NCBI GenBank assembly: GCA_027019325.1
Contig: JALUWT010000175.1
Coordinates: 1-33,412, forward strand
Origin: Sulfurimonas sp.
GTDB lineage: Bacteria; Campylobacterota; Campylobacteria; Campylobacterales; Sulfurimonadaceae
Length of the DNA stretch: 33,412 nucleotides
Direction: 5' to 3'
The notes below the pieces were generated by a model. The model was not told the DNA's origin and ran no database searches. It saw only the letters and a program-made list of their open reading frames with translations. The position numbers and the translations under genes were made by a program. Of this stretch, positions 17,988-25,769 are shown in pieces. Every line of letters begins with the position of its first letter. The first letter of the stretch is position 1.

Positions 17988-18430
17988 TTTTTTGCTCCTA
18001 AAATACCGCTGCCTTCAATTGCAGTCGAACGGTCTTTCGCATAAATGCGTTCTTTATTCTTTAAATCATATTTCCAGATAGGTGCGCTTGCTTTAAAATC
18101 TTCTACAAATTCATCTATAAATTCTAGTGCCACTCTGCGTTTTGGAGAGAAAACTGCTGCAATGTAAGAGGATTCATGCAGCATGACATTACCCCGTGAG
18201 TGTGCCATTTTTATAATGGCACCTTTTTCTTTTGCTTTCTCCTGCCACGCTGCATACCAAGACTCTAAAATAGGCTCATAGATGTCAAAACTGAGCCCCT
18301 CTATGCCATCTTCACTGCGTACAGTTCCAACAAAAGGAATGTATGCTCCATAGTTACTTGTCGCTTCTTCTTCATACCAATCTTTGAGTATTTTTGGCAC
18401 ATCCAAAGCGCCGTCATATAAGCTTAGCAA
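17984..18430 (-). CDS. moaE: Molybdopterin synthase catalytic subunit MoaE
   Basis: The 148-residue protein matches MoaE: YIPFVGTVRSEDG near residue 31, then MAHSRGNVMLHES, SPKRRVALEFIDEFVEDF and the lysine-rich APIWKYDLKNKERIY that holds the catalytic Lys. With the thiocarboxylated MoaD tail it converts precursor Z (cPMP) to molybdopterin. It lies three bases after moaD and overlaps moeA by four bases, giving a compact moaD-moaE-moeA unit. The C-terminal tail ILGAKK is short, as in other members. Confidence 0.95.
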   Translation of the reverse strand: MLSLYDGALDVPKILKDWYEEEATSNYGAYIPFVGTVRSEDGIEGLSFDIYEPILESWYAAWQEKAKEKGAIIKMAHSRGNVMLHESSYIAAVFSPKRRVALEFIDEFVEDFKASAPIWKYDLKNKERIYAKDRSTAIEGSGILGAKK

Positions 18431-18433
18431 GGC

Positions 18434-18655
18434 TCACCCTCCACAAACTGGTGGAAGCAGTGAGATTTTATCTCCATCTTTGAGCGCTGCTTCAAGTGAA
18501 GATACAAGCGTATCATTCACTGCCACTGCAGAGTTCTCTAGCCACTCTGAAAGCTCTTTGTCCTCTTGGAGTATTACTGCCAACTCATTTAAGTTTGTAA
18601 TCTCTAACTCCAAAGCATCTTTTTGTATCGGTCCTAAAAATTCTACTCTTACCAT
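18434..18655 (-). CDS. moaD: Molybdopterin synthase sulfur carrier subunit MoaD
   Basis: The 73-residue ubiquitin-fold protein ends in the diagnostic Gly-Gly (ISLLPPVCGG), which is adenylated and thiocarboxylated to donate sulfur to molybdopterin. The region VNDTLVSSLEAALKDGDKI is the usual strand before the tail. The Cys just before GG is a small peculiarity. It is the first gene of the minus-strand run, with GAGG about 10 bases upstream of the ATG as a ribosome site and a TATAAT box at 18687-18692. Confidence 0.93.
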   Translation of the reverse strand: MVRVEFLGPIQKDALELEITNLNELAVILQEDKELSEWLENSAVAVNDTLVSSLEAALKDGDKISLLPPVCGG

Positions 18656-18686
18656 TTTTATAATACCTCATAATTTTCTTATTTGA

Positions 18687-18713
18687 ATTATATCTAAGAT
18701 AAGTAACAGGCAA
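18687..18713 (-). promoter_or_regulatory. Promoter of the moaD-moaE-moeA-galE run
   Basis: TATAAT reads on minus at 18687-18692, about 31 bases before the moaD ATG. TTGCCT (18708-18713), inside the left terminal repeat of the adjacent palindromic element, would be a -35 box at a short 15-base spacing. The element may therefore supply part of this promoter. The -10 box is well supported; the -35 box is speculative. Confidence 0.55.
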
Positions 18714-18968
18714 CAAATAGTTTCATAGGCAACAACATTTAAAAGGTTTAGATGCAAGGCAAACTTTACTTTGCGATACTGGTATCGTGAAGCAAAGTTT
18801 AACGCAGTCAAATGAGCCTTTTAAATGTTGCCCTACGGGTGATAATTTAAGCTACAATCTGCTTCGTTGAAAACACTTGAAGCTACTAGTAGTTCCTGCG
18901 TGCTTTCGCCTCGTATCTCATAGCTTATATTATCATTGACTATGAAACTATTTATTGCCTGTTACTTA
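18700..18968. mobile_element. Gene-free palindromic element, MITE-like, 269 bases
   Basis: Terminal arms TAAGTAACAGGCAA... (18700-18728) and ...TTGCCTGTTACTTA (18940-18968) are inverted repeats matching at 28 of 29 bases. Inside are two further nested palindromes: CAACATTTAAAAGG (18733-18746) with CCTTTTAAATGTTG (18817-18830), perfect over 14; and TGATAATTTAAGCTA (18840-18854) with TAGCTTATATTATCA (18921-18935), 14 of 15. The first encloses a third stem, 18761-18779 with 18782-18800 (16 of 19 in DNA, 18 of 19 in plus-strand RNA counting two G-U pairs). The whole would fold into a three-way junction. No open reading frame fits. Both ends finish in TA, compatible with TA-targeting IS630/Tc1-mariner-type insertion, but no active relative is visible here. 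Confidence 0.65.
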
Positions 18969-18980
18969 AGTTAAGTCATG

Positions 18981-18986
18981 TATAAT
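18981..18986 (+). promoter_or_regulatory. -10 box of mqnA, six bases before the ATG (leaderless layout)
   Basis: TATAAT is followed by TGCAGA and then the ATG at 18993. Transcription normally starts 6-8 bases after the -10 box, so the mRNA would start at or next to the A of the start codon. No Shine-Dalgarno sequence is present. The kdsD gene at 27537 has the same arrangement, TATAAT-TGCACT-ATG. Confidence 0.65.
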
Positions 18987-18992
18987 TGCAGA

Positions 18993-19643
18993 ATGATTTT
19001 TGGAAAAATAGAATACCTCAACCTTCTCCCATTTCATCTTTTTATGAAGCGTTTTAGCAGAAGTTCTCAAGAGCATGCTAGTATGAATTATAAAAAAAAT
19101 GTTCCTGCAAAAATTAATTATGAATTCACAAACAGAAGAGTAGATGCCGCTTTCATTTCAAGTATCGCAGCAAAAAAGTACAAGCATGTCAATCTTGGAA
19201 TCATCGCAAAAAAAGAGGTACAGAGTGTTTTAGTCATTCCCTCACGCAAGAACAAAAGAGATAAAGAGTCAGCTTCTTCCAATGTTTTGGCACAAATTCT
19301 GCAGCAAAATGGAGAAGTTCTCATAGGTGACAAAGCCCTGAAATATGCTCTTAAAAATGATGACTATATTGATCTGGCACAGCTCTGGCATGAGAAGCAT
19401 CAACTCCCTTTTGTCTTTGCGCTTCTTTGCTACCATAAAGATAAAAAACTCTATAAAAAGATAGAAAAAACATTTTTAAAAAAAGAGCAGAAGATTCCTC
19501 ACTATATGCTACAGATTGCATCCAAAAGAACAGGAGTAAGCCCAAAAGATATTTTAGAGTATCTTACTCTTATCTCTTACAGACTTGACAACAGAGCCAA
19601 ACAAGGGTTAAAAAAGTTTTATATGGAAGCAAAGAAGCGCTAA
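18993..19643 (+). CDS. mqnA: Chorismate dehydratase MqnA, futalosine menaquinone pathway
   Basis: The 216-residue protein starts MIFGKIEYLNLLPFHLFM, typical of MqnA in Campylobacterota; the track's ATG at 18978 overlaps the -10 box and adds five unlikely residues. RRVDAAFISSIAAKKY and LGIIAKKEVQSVLVIP are the conserved periplasmic-binding-fold core, and LPFVFALLCYHKDKKLY follows. The enzyme dehydrates chorismate to 3-enolpyruvylbenzoate, the first step of menaquinone synthesis by the futalosine route used by this phylum. It is shorter than many MqnA proteins (around 250-280 residues in other phyla), as I recall is usual here. It stands alone, convergent with the malic enzyme gene with a 16-base gap. 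One CTCACGCA copy is at 19241. Confidence 0.9.
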   Translation: MIFGKIEYLNLLPFHLFMKRFSRSSQEHASMNYKKNVPAKINYEFTNRRVDAAFISSIAAKKYKHVNLGIIAKKEVQSVLVIPSRKNKRDKESASSNVLAQILQQNGEVLIGDKALKYALKNDDYIDLAQLWHEKHQLPFVFALLCYHKDKKLYKKIEKTFLKKEQKIPHYMLQIASKRTGVSPKDILEYLTLISYRLDNRAKQGLKKFYMEAKKR

Positions 19644-19659
19644 GGCTCCTTTGTTAAAT

Positions 19660-20964
19660 TTAGATTTTACCGTCTAAGTGATCAGCTAATCTTTGTAGTT
19701 TTGCTTTATACGCATCTAAATCAAAATCTTTCACACGTGCAACACCATCTTCAATGGCAGCCTGCGCAACTGCAGAAGCCACATAAACAAGAACGCGTCT
19801 GTCAAATGGTGAAGGGATGATATACTCAGTTCCAAACTCCATATCTGTACGATTGTGTGCTTTTTTTACATTCTCAGGTACCGGTTCTTTTGCTAAAGAA
19901 GCAAGTGCACGAGATGCAGCCATTTTCATGTTTTCTGTAATTTTTGTCGCACGCACATCTAAAGCGCCACGGAAAATTTGAGGAAAACCAAGAACATTGT
20001 TTACTTGATTTGCATAATCACTACGACCTGTTCCAATAATAATATCTGGACGGGCCTCTTTTGCGAGCGGTGGTTTAATTTCCGGATTTGGATTTGCACA
20101 AGCAAAAATAATAGGGTTTTTATCACTCATAGTTGTGACCCATTCAGGTTTAATTAAATCAGGTTGAGAAAGGCCAAGAACCATATCTGCGCCCTTCATC
20201 GCTTCTTCAAGTGTTCTATCTGGTGTATCAAAGGCAAATTTTTGTTTTTGTGCATTCAAATCATCTCTACCACTATGAATTACACCCTTAGAGTCAAGCA
20301 TCGTAATGTTTTTTACACCAAGCTCTTTATACATGCTTGCGCAGGCAATTCCCGATGCACCCGCACCAATAACTACAACTTTTAAATCTTCAGCTTTTTT
20401 TCCTGTCATATCAAGAACATTAATAAGCCCTGCTGTTGTAATTACCGCTGTTCCATGCTGGTCATCATGAAATACAGGAACGTTACAAATCTCTTTTAAA
20501 CGCTCTTCAATCTCAAAACAGCGAGGTGCAGAGATATCTTCAAGATTGATACCACCAAAACTGTCTGCCATTGCAGCAACAATCTTAATAATCTCCTCAG
20601 TATCTTTTGTATTGAGTTCAATATCTACTGCATCTACATTTGCAAATGATTTAAAAAGAACACCTTTTCCTTCCATAACCGGTTTTCCAGCCAAATGCCC
20701 AATGTCACCAAGTCCAAGAACGGCTGTTCCATCACTTACTACTGCAACAAGATTCCCTTTGTTTGTGTATTCGTACGCTAGATTTTCATCTTTTTGTATC
20801 TCTAAACAAGGGTACGCAACACCTGGACTGTACGCCATAGACAGTTCATCTTCCGTATTACACGGTTTTGTTAAAAGTGTGCCTGTTTTTCCGTTTGTAT
20901 CAAACTCACCTTTTGCTCTATGATAATCAAGAGAAGCCTCTTCAAATGATAAATTTTTTGACAT
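19660..20964 (-). CDS. maeB: Malic enzyme, short form without phosphotransacetylase domain
   Basis: The 434-residue protein carries the malic enzyme set: MAYSPGVAYPCLEI, VVSDGTAVLGLGDIGHLAG, KPVMEGKGVLFKSFANVDA, VPVFHDDQHGTAVITTAGL and the nucleotide-binding VVIGAGASGIACASMY. It converts malate to pyruvate and CO2 with reduction of NAD or NADP. Proteins of this length lack the C-terminal phosphotransacetylase-like domain of the long E. coli MaeB, so the symbol denotes family rather than cofactor. It has its own promoter in the 52-base gap before the phosphatase gene. It ends convergent to mqnA with little space for a terminator. Confidence 0.95.
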   Translation of the reverse strand: MSKNLSFEEASLDYHRAKGEFDTNGKTGTLLTKPCNTEDELSMAYSPGVAYPCLEIQKDENLAYEYTNKGNLVAVVSDGTAVLGLGDIGHLAGKPVMEGKGVLFKSFANVDAVDIELNTKDTEEIIKIVAAMADSFGGINLEDISAPRCFEIEERLKEICNVPVFHDDQHGTAVITTAGLINVLDMTGKKAEDLKVVVIGAGASGIACASMYKELGVKNITMLDSKGVIHSGRDDLNAQKQKFAFDTPDRTLEEAMKGADMVLGLSQPDLIKPEWVTTMSDKNPIIFACANPNPEIKPPLAKEARPDIIIGTGRSDYANQVNNVLGFPQIFRGALDVRATKITENMKMAASRALASLAKEPVPENVKKAHNRTDMEFGTEYIIPSPFDRRVLVYVASAVAQAAIEDGVARVKDFDLDAYKAKLQRLADHLDGKI

Positions 20965-20991
20965 TATGAATCCTTATTATTTTATCATAAA

Positions 20992-20997
20992 ATTATA
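20992..20997 (-). promoter_or_regulatory. -10 box of the malic enzyme gene
   Basis: TATAAT on minus lies about 27 bases before the ATG at 20964, and a ribosome site AAGGA lies between. The upstream half of the promoter would run into the 3' end of the phosphatase gene. No clear -35 is visible. Confidence 0.55.
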
Positions 20998-21016
20998 TAA
21001 CAAAAAAAATAAATAT

Positions 21017-22276
21017 TTATACTTTATTGAGAAATAAAACACAATTCCCTTGAGAGTTGTAATATATACCCATTGAATTCTTCCGTGAGACAAAAACTCC
21101 CCGTCCATTGAACTTTTGTGAATTACGAAATATCTGACTCAATATCTGCGTATCAAAACCATCTCCTTCATCACATATCTTTGTAATGATGTATTCAGAG
21201 TTTGCTGCTTTTTGTCTGTAGACCTCAACAAAAATTTTCTTTTTACAATTTTCTTCGAGCTCATTGAGTTTCTCAAAGTAAATGTCTTTTTCAAGGTACT
21301 GGTGTTTCTCTTTTGAATTCAAACCAAGATTTCCATGCTCATAGGCATTCATAAACAACTCTGCAAGAACCAGTCCAGCTTTATAAGCCACTTTTGCATC
21401 TACATTAAGCTCTCCCCAGAGTGCATCATACCACTCTGTCGCTTTGTCAACATCCTCTAGTGATGTTTTAAAAAGCTGCTTGCTTATCAAGGTCTCTTCT
21501 CTCATATCTAAGCTATTTATAAAGATGAGTGTTAAATCATCTTCTTGTTCTTCTATGGCATTAAAAAATTTCTTTTTAAACTCCTCTTTCGTAAAAGAGT
21601 CTCGAAAATCCTCTTCAATAAAGGCCGCGTAAGGAACTCCTTCTGCATCTGTGGCATTTTCAACAACACCATCACTGTAAAAAAGAAACTTTTCTATATT
21701 ACTTATGTTATATCTGTCAAGTTTATACTCTGTTTGCCACTTGCTTAGCGGAGAATTATTTGATTTTATTTTTATAATATTATCTTGTTTATCATGCAGT
21801 AAAAAAGGCGGCATTGCAAACTTTGCATACTCTAAAACTTCAAAATAACTGTCAAAACAGATGTAGTCAATCGCAAGTACTTCATCATCTAACAGTATCG
21901 GTTGAATAAATTCCATTGATTCATGTATAAGAATGTCAAGACTAAAACTATCATACTCAATCATCTTGTCAATAATATGGTTAATAAAAGTAGTGATGAT
22001 GACTGTAGTAAAAGAGGCGGAAATACCCTTCCCCATACCATCTACAAGAAGATAAAAAGTTTGATTTTCATTAATTCTTCGAACACTGTAGGCATCACCG
22101 CTGAGTACATCAAGCGGTCGATATAAAAAATCAATTAAAGAGATAGTTTTCGAATCTATCATTTGGTAGTAAAAGTCATTGCGCAAAATATGCAACTCTT
22201 TTTCAAATGCCAAATCGGTTTGATAAGAGGCATATGCCTCACTTTTTTCTAACTGGGCTAAGCGTTCTTTTGACAT
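21017..22276 (-). CDS. PP2C-type (SpoIIE/RsbU) phosphatase fused to a HATPase domain
   Basis: The 419-residue protein starts with a short helix, then a PP2C-like domain (about 35-250) with LSGDAY, LVDGMGKGISASF, FYSDGVVENA and EEQEDDLTLIFI, which keep the metal-binding Asp residues. The C-terminal domain (about 270-419) is a GHKL ATPase with N-box AELFMNAYEHGN and ICDEGDGFD, as in RsbW/SpoIIAB-type anti-sigma kinases. The combination suggests one protein that can both phosphorylate and dephosphorylate a STAS partner. Such a partner is encoded two genes upstream in the same operon. The start ATG shares one base with the chemoreceptor stop (TAATG). No response-regulator receiver domain is seen. 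The output target is unknown. Confidence 0.9.
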   Translation of the reverse strand: MSKERLAQLEKSEAYASYQTDLAFEKELHILRNDFYYQMIDSKTISLIDFLYRPLDVLSGDAYSVRRINENQTFYLLVDGMGKGISASFTTVIITTFINHIIDKMIEYDSFSLDILIHESMEFIQPILLDDEVLAIDYICFDSYFEVLEYAKFAMPPFLLHDKQDNIIKIKSNNSPLSKWQTEYKLDRYNISNIEKFLFYSDGVVENATDAEGVPYAAFIEEDFRDSFTKEEFKKKFFNAIEEQEDDLTLIFINSLDMREETLISKQLFKTSLEDVDKATEWYDALWGELNVDAKVAYKAGLVLAELFMNAYEHGNLGLNSKEKHQYLEKDIYFEKLNELEENCKKKIFVEVYRQKAANSEYIITKICDEGDGFDTQILSQIFRNSQKFNGRGVFVSRKNSMGIYYNSQGNCVLFLNKV

Positions 22277-24252
22277 TAAATTTTAAACTTGCTCAGCTCT
22301 GACTGTAATTTTTTTGCATCATGTGTCAATGTTCCTACTGCTGTTTCCACCGTAGTTCTTAATTCACTGTTTTGAGAAGCCACTTCGACTATCTCATCCA
22401 TGGTAGACATGAGTGTTTTTGTTTTTGTCGCGATGAAAACACTTTGATGCATCACATCAGTTGATTTATTTTTTGTCATCATCAGTGTATCTTTTGTCTC
22501 ATTTGATGATGTAATGAGTTCTTGTGCTGACCCTGCTATGATATGCATACTTTGTGATGTTCTGTCTGTCTCTTCTGAAATCTCAACAACATTTTGTGTG
22601 ATGAGATTGACGTTCGCAGAAATTTCTGAAAGTGATTTTTGTGTGCGTTCTGCCAGTTTTCTCACCTCATCAGCAACAACGGCAAAACCACGTCCATGCT
22701 CGCCTGCACGAGCTGCTTCGATGGCAGCATTCAATGCGAGCAGGTTTGTCTGGTCTGCGATATCAGAGATAATAGCAAGCACATCTTTAATGTTTTTTGC
22801 CTGTTCTGTCAAAGACGCCACTTTATTAACGAGCTCTTGCTGCTGCTCATTACCATTTTCAATAGAAATAACTACAGATTCAAGCTTATCAATGAAACTA
22901 TCAAGAACATTAAATGTAGAATCCAAATCTTCCGTCACTGCAATCGTAGACTCTTCAACAAGGTCAAGTTTTTCACCGATTTCAAAGATGAGACCATTGA
23001 CTTCTGTAATTTTACTCTCCTGTTTTTGACTATTTTCTGCCAAAGTATCTACAACCTCATTCAGGCGGCTACTCTCTCTTGTCGTAGCCGTTGCAACATC
23101 CTGTGCACTGTAAACACTCTCTTTAAATGCAATAACCATTACGTGAAGTGCTTTTGAAATTTGTGATATTTCATCATTTCCTTCAACAACTACATTACAT
23201 GTCAAGTCCAAATCACTCGATACACAACTTATTTTATTAAGCGAGCTCTCAACACTTCTGTTGACCCCTCTGGAAATTATTAAAATAATAATAAACACCG
23301 CAATTGCAAATATACTGTATCCAAGAAGTGTAATAATAATATCTCTTTTGTATGCCTCTTCAATTTTATTAAGAAGTTTGTCATTGTTTTTTGCTAAATT
23401 ATCATCAACTTTTTTAAGCAGGTTGATCTTTTTCGTAATTGTTTTGAACCAGACAACACCATCAACTCCAAAATCACCGACATTGGCTTTTTTAAGAGCA
23501 ATAGCTCTCATTTTATTTACTTCTGTAACAACCGGAGAGTCCATTGTATTTTTATACATTGTGACCGAATCTTTTGGTGCAATACTTAAAAATGCATCCA
23601 TGTAGGCATTTTGTTGTGCCATAAGTGTAATAAATTTTGCAAACATACCCTTGCCAAATTTATCAGCTGAGAATGTCGCACTCATAACAGCCCGTTCTAT
23701 TCCTGCCCGCTCTTTTGATTTTAAAAAGTTAGTATATGCACTTAAAGCTTTTACAAGTTCCGGGGTATCTGCAAGTTTTGCAGTAAGTGAAACCACATTC
23801 AAGATGTCTCTGTTGACACTAGAGTAGTATTTCACCTCTTCTTTAACAGAAATCGCAAAACTATCAACACGCGAACGTATGCTCTCTATATTGCCCATTC
23901 CATTCATAACTGCCTGAATATTCTTACGTAAACTCGTTTGATAATTTGCCAAATCCAAACTTTTCACATACGACTGCAGTTCTTTATAACGATGATCTGT
24001 CTGTACTCTTTGCTTTGTAAGAATCGTGCCGAATTTTTTTCCTTTAGAGCCTAAGAAACCAGCACTTGCCCCTCTCTCTTTTTGTGTCTCATGAATGAGC
24101 AGCGAAAGTTTTTGAGAAAGAACATTTAGATCTTTTGCCTCTGTAATAACTGTACGTTTTTCCAAAGCTCCAGAGATAGTTAAAGCGATGATAACCAAAG
24201 CAAAAGAGACAACAATGACCGTTATAAGTTTAAGCTTATTTTTGATAGTCAT
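22276..24252 (-). CDS. Methyl-accepting chemotaxis protein with nitrate/nitrite-sensing (NIT) domain
   Basis: The 658-residue receptor has an N-terminal membrane segment (about 8-28), a periplasmic helical domain with [21 protein letters not shown] characteristic of the NIT domain, a second membrane segment (about 305-325, [19 protein letters not shown]), a HAMP-like linker, and a full signalling domain. The hairpin tip [19 protein letters not shown] and [18 protein letters not shown] are intact. NIT domains are predicted to sense nitrate or nitrite. It lies between a STAS gene (3-base gap) and the PP2C/HATPase gene (1-base overlap), which is unusual for a chemoreceptor. It may feed a partner-switching circuit as well as, or instead of, the flagellar motor (inference). 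Confidence 0.95.
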   Translation of the reverse strand: MTIKNKLKLITVIVVSFALVIIALTISGALEKRTVITEAKDLNVLSQKLSLLIHETQKERGASAGFLGSKGKKFGTILTKQRVQTDHRYKELQSYVKSLDLANYQTSLRKNIQAVMNGMGNIESIRSRVDSFAISVKEEVKYYSSVNRDILNVVSLTAKLADTPELVKALSAYTNFLKSKERAGIERAVMSATFSADKFGKGMFAKFITLMAQQNAYMDAFLSIAPKDSVTMYKNTMDSPVVTEVNKMRAIALKKANVGDFGVDGVVWFKTITKKINLLKKVDDNLAKNNDKLLNKIEEAYKRDIIITLLGYSIFAIAVFIIILIISRGVNRSVESSLNKISCVSSDLDLTCNVVVEGNDEISQISKALHVMVIAFKESVYSAQDVATATTRESSRLNEVVDTLAENSQKQESKITEVNGLIFEIGEKLDLVEESTIAVTEDLDSTFNVLDSFIDKLESVVISIENGNEQQQELVNKVASLTEQAKNIKDVLAIISDIADQTNLLALNAAIEAARAGEHGRGFAVVADEVRKLAERTQKSLSEISANVNLITQNVVEISEETDRTSQSMHIIAGSAQELITSSNETKDTLMMTKNKSTDVMHQSVFIATKTKTLMSTMDEIVEVASQNSELRTTVETAVGTLTHDAKKLQSELSKFKI

Positions 24253-24255
24253 AAT

Positions 24256-24543
24256 TTATCTCTTTCTCACTTTAAAGAGTGTTACAAGATTGAGATCATC
24301 AAAAAGTTCCATTAAACTCGCATCACCCACTTTGAGGCTCACGTCAATACCCTCTTTTTGAACTAACTTCGTAAAATACCCAATAACAGAAGAGGTAATA
24401 GAGATAGAATCTTGAATGTTAATAATGATAGTTTTATTTGAAGCAATGAGAGAATCAATACTCTCTTTAATTTTTTGATAATCATGCACAGATTTAATAT
24501 TTCCAGTAATTGTAACGATGTTTGATGCTTTAGAAATGTTCAT
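24256..24543 (-). CDS. STAS-domain protein, anti-sigma-factor-antagonist type
   Basis: The 95-residue protein is a single STAS domain: strands NIVTITGNIKSV and KTIIINIQDSISITSSVIGYF, then helix LVQKEGIDVSLKVGDASLMELFDDLNLVTLF. The Ser/Thr cluster ITSSVIG occupies the place of the phosphorylated Ser in SpoIIAA/RsbV proteins. It is the first gene of a three-gene minus-strand unit with the NIT chemoreceptor and the phosphatase/ATPase. It is the likely substrate of that third protein. A ribosome site AAAGGGC precedes the ATG. Its downstream partner, perhaps a sigma factor, cyclase or motility protein, is not visible in the window. Confidence 0.85.
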   Translation of the reverse strand: MNISKASNIVTITGNIKSVHDYQKIKESIDSLIASNKTIIINIQDSISITSSVIGYFTKLVQKEGIDVSLKVGDASLMELFDDLNLVTLFKVRKR

Positions 24544-24590
24544 TTTTGCCCTTTTATATTTATTAAGACACTATGATATCTAATTTATAC

Positions 24591-25766
24591 TTATTTAAAT
24601 AATAACTCCAGCCACTCTTTCATCTTTTTTTCATACCCAATCTCTTTAAGGTCAACAAATTTCAACTCTTTTGAAAGGTATTCCTGTTTTACATAACCCC
24701 CAAAATCGTGTGGATAAAGATAATCTTCATTTTGCTGTGTGATATTTTTTGGAATTTCTGAAATTTCACCCTCTCTCACAGCTTTGAGTGCTCTGTTTAT
24801 GGCAAGGTATGCAGAATTTGACTTTGGAGAGGCACAGAGGTAGATAACAGCCTGTGCCAAAATAATTCTCGCTTCAGGGTAACCTATCTGCTTCACACTT
24901 GTAAGTGTCGATGTAGTCAGCGTAAGCGCCTGTGGATTGGCATTACCAATATCTTCACTCGCAAGTATCACCAAGCGGCGCGCGATAAAATCAGCACTCT
25001 CCCCTCCTTTAATGAGCCGTGCAAGATAGTAAATCGCAGCATCTGCATCACTCCCTCGAATGGACTTAATGAGAGCAGAGGCTAAATCATAATGCACACC
25101 AGATTCACTGCTTCCCGCTTGCAAGGCATTTGGGCGTAAAGACTTCAGCAGTTCCAGGGTGATAGTCTCATTGACATTGGAGGCAAACTCCAAAAGTTTC
25201 AACATTGCCCGGGCATCACCGCCGCTGGAAGCCACCAAATACTCTCTGGCTTTGTCATCTATCTGCAGCTCTGCTTTGCTCACAGCTTTTTCAAGAAGCG
25301 CTTTCAGGGCTGCAGAGGAAATTGGCTGGAGTTCAAAAAGCATTGAGCGTGAACGCATCGCAGAGGTAAGAGAAAAGAATGGGTTTTCTGTTGAAGCGCC
25401 TATGATGAGTACCGAGTTATTTTCCATAACCGGCAGCAGTACCTCCTGCTGATTTTTGGAGAGTCGGTGCACCTCATCTATAAATATCAAAGGTTTTTGC
25501 AGGGCATTTTTATACTGCGCAAAAACTTTTCGAAGCTCTTCAACTTTGAGTGAAGTGGCATTAAACTCATAAAAAGGCAGATCCATAGTAGCCGCGATAA
25601 TGCGGGCGAGTGTGGTTTTTCCAACACCGGCAGGGCCATAAAAAAAGCTGTGCCCCAAAGCATTTTTTTCACACAGAGTTCTTAGCGCAACGCCTGCTTG
25701 CGTGAGATGTTCCTGCCCGAGTATTGCATCAAAGTCTGAGGGACGAAGAAGATATGTAAAGTCCAA
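24591..25766 (-). CDS. rarA: Replication-associated recombination protein A (RarA/MgsA)
   Basis: The 391-residue AAA+ protein begins with LLRPSDFDAILGQEHL and has Walker A GPAGVGKTTLARI, Walker B LIFIDEVHRLSKNQQ, sensor 1 IIGASTENPFFSLTSAMRSR and the C-terminal tetramerisation part with YYLARLIKGGESADFIARRL and LASEDIGNANPQAL. These identify RarA, a clamp-loader-like ATPase acting at stalled replication forks. It is slightly shorter than the roughly 440-residue E. coli protein. The gene starts three bases after the pseudouridine synthase stop. One coding-strand CTCACGCA is at 25699, near its N-terminus. Confidence 0.95.
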   Translation of the reverse strand: MDFTYLLRPSDFDAILGQEHLTQAGVALRTLCEKNALGHSFFYGPAGVGKTTLARIIAATMDLPFYEFNATSLKVEELRKVFAQYKNALQKPLIFIDEVHRLSKNQQEVLLPVMENNSVLIIGASTENPFFSLTSAMRSRSMLFELQPISSAALKALLEKAVSKAELQIDDKAREYLVASSGGDARAMLKLLEFASNVNETITLELLKSLRPNALQAGSSESGVHYDLASALIKSIRGSDADAAIYYLARLIKGGESADFIARRLVILASEDIGNANPQALTLTTSTLTSVKQIGYPEARIILAQAVIYLCASPKSNSAYLAINRALKAVREGEISEIPKNITQQNEDYLYPHDFGGYVKQEYLSKELKFVDLKEIGYEKKMKEWLELLFK

Positions 25767-25769
25767 AAT

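Noticed and set aside
18656-18992. CRISPR array in the repetitive intergenic region
   Set aside because: The repeats are inverted and nested, with no regularly spaced direct repeats.
22514-23157. Two plus-strand ORFs of about 170 aa
   Set aside because: They are antisense to the conserved signalling domain of the chemoreceptor; Ser/Cys/Phe-rich shadow composition.
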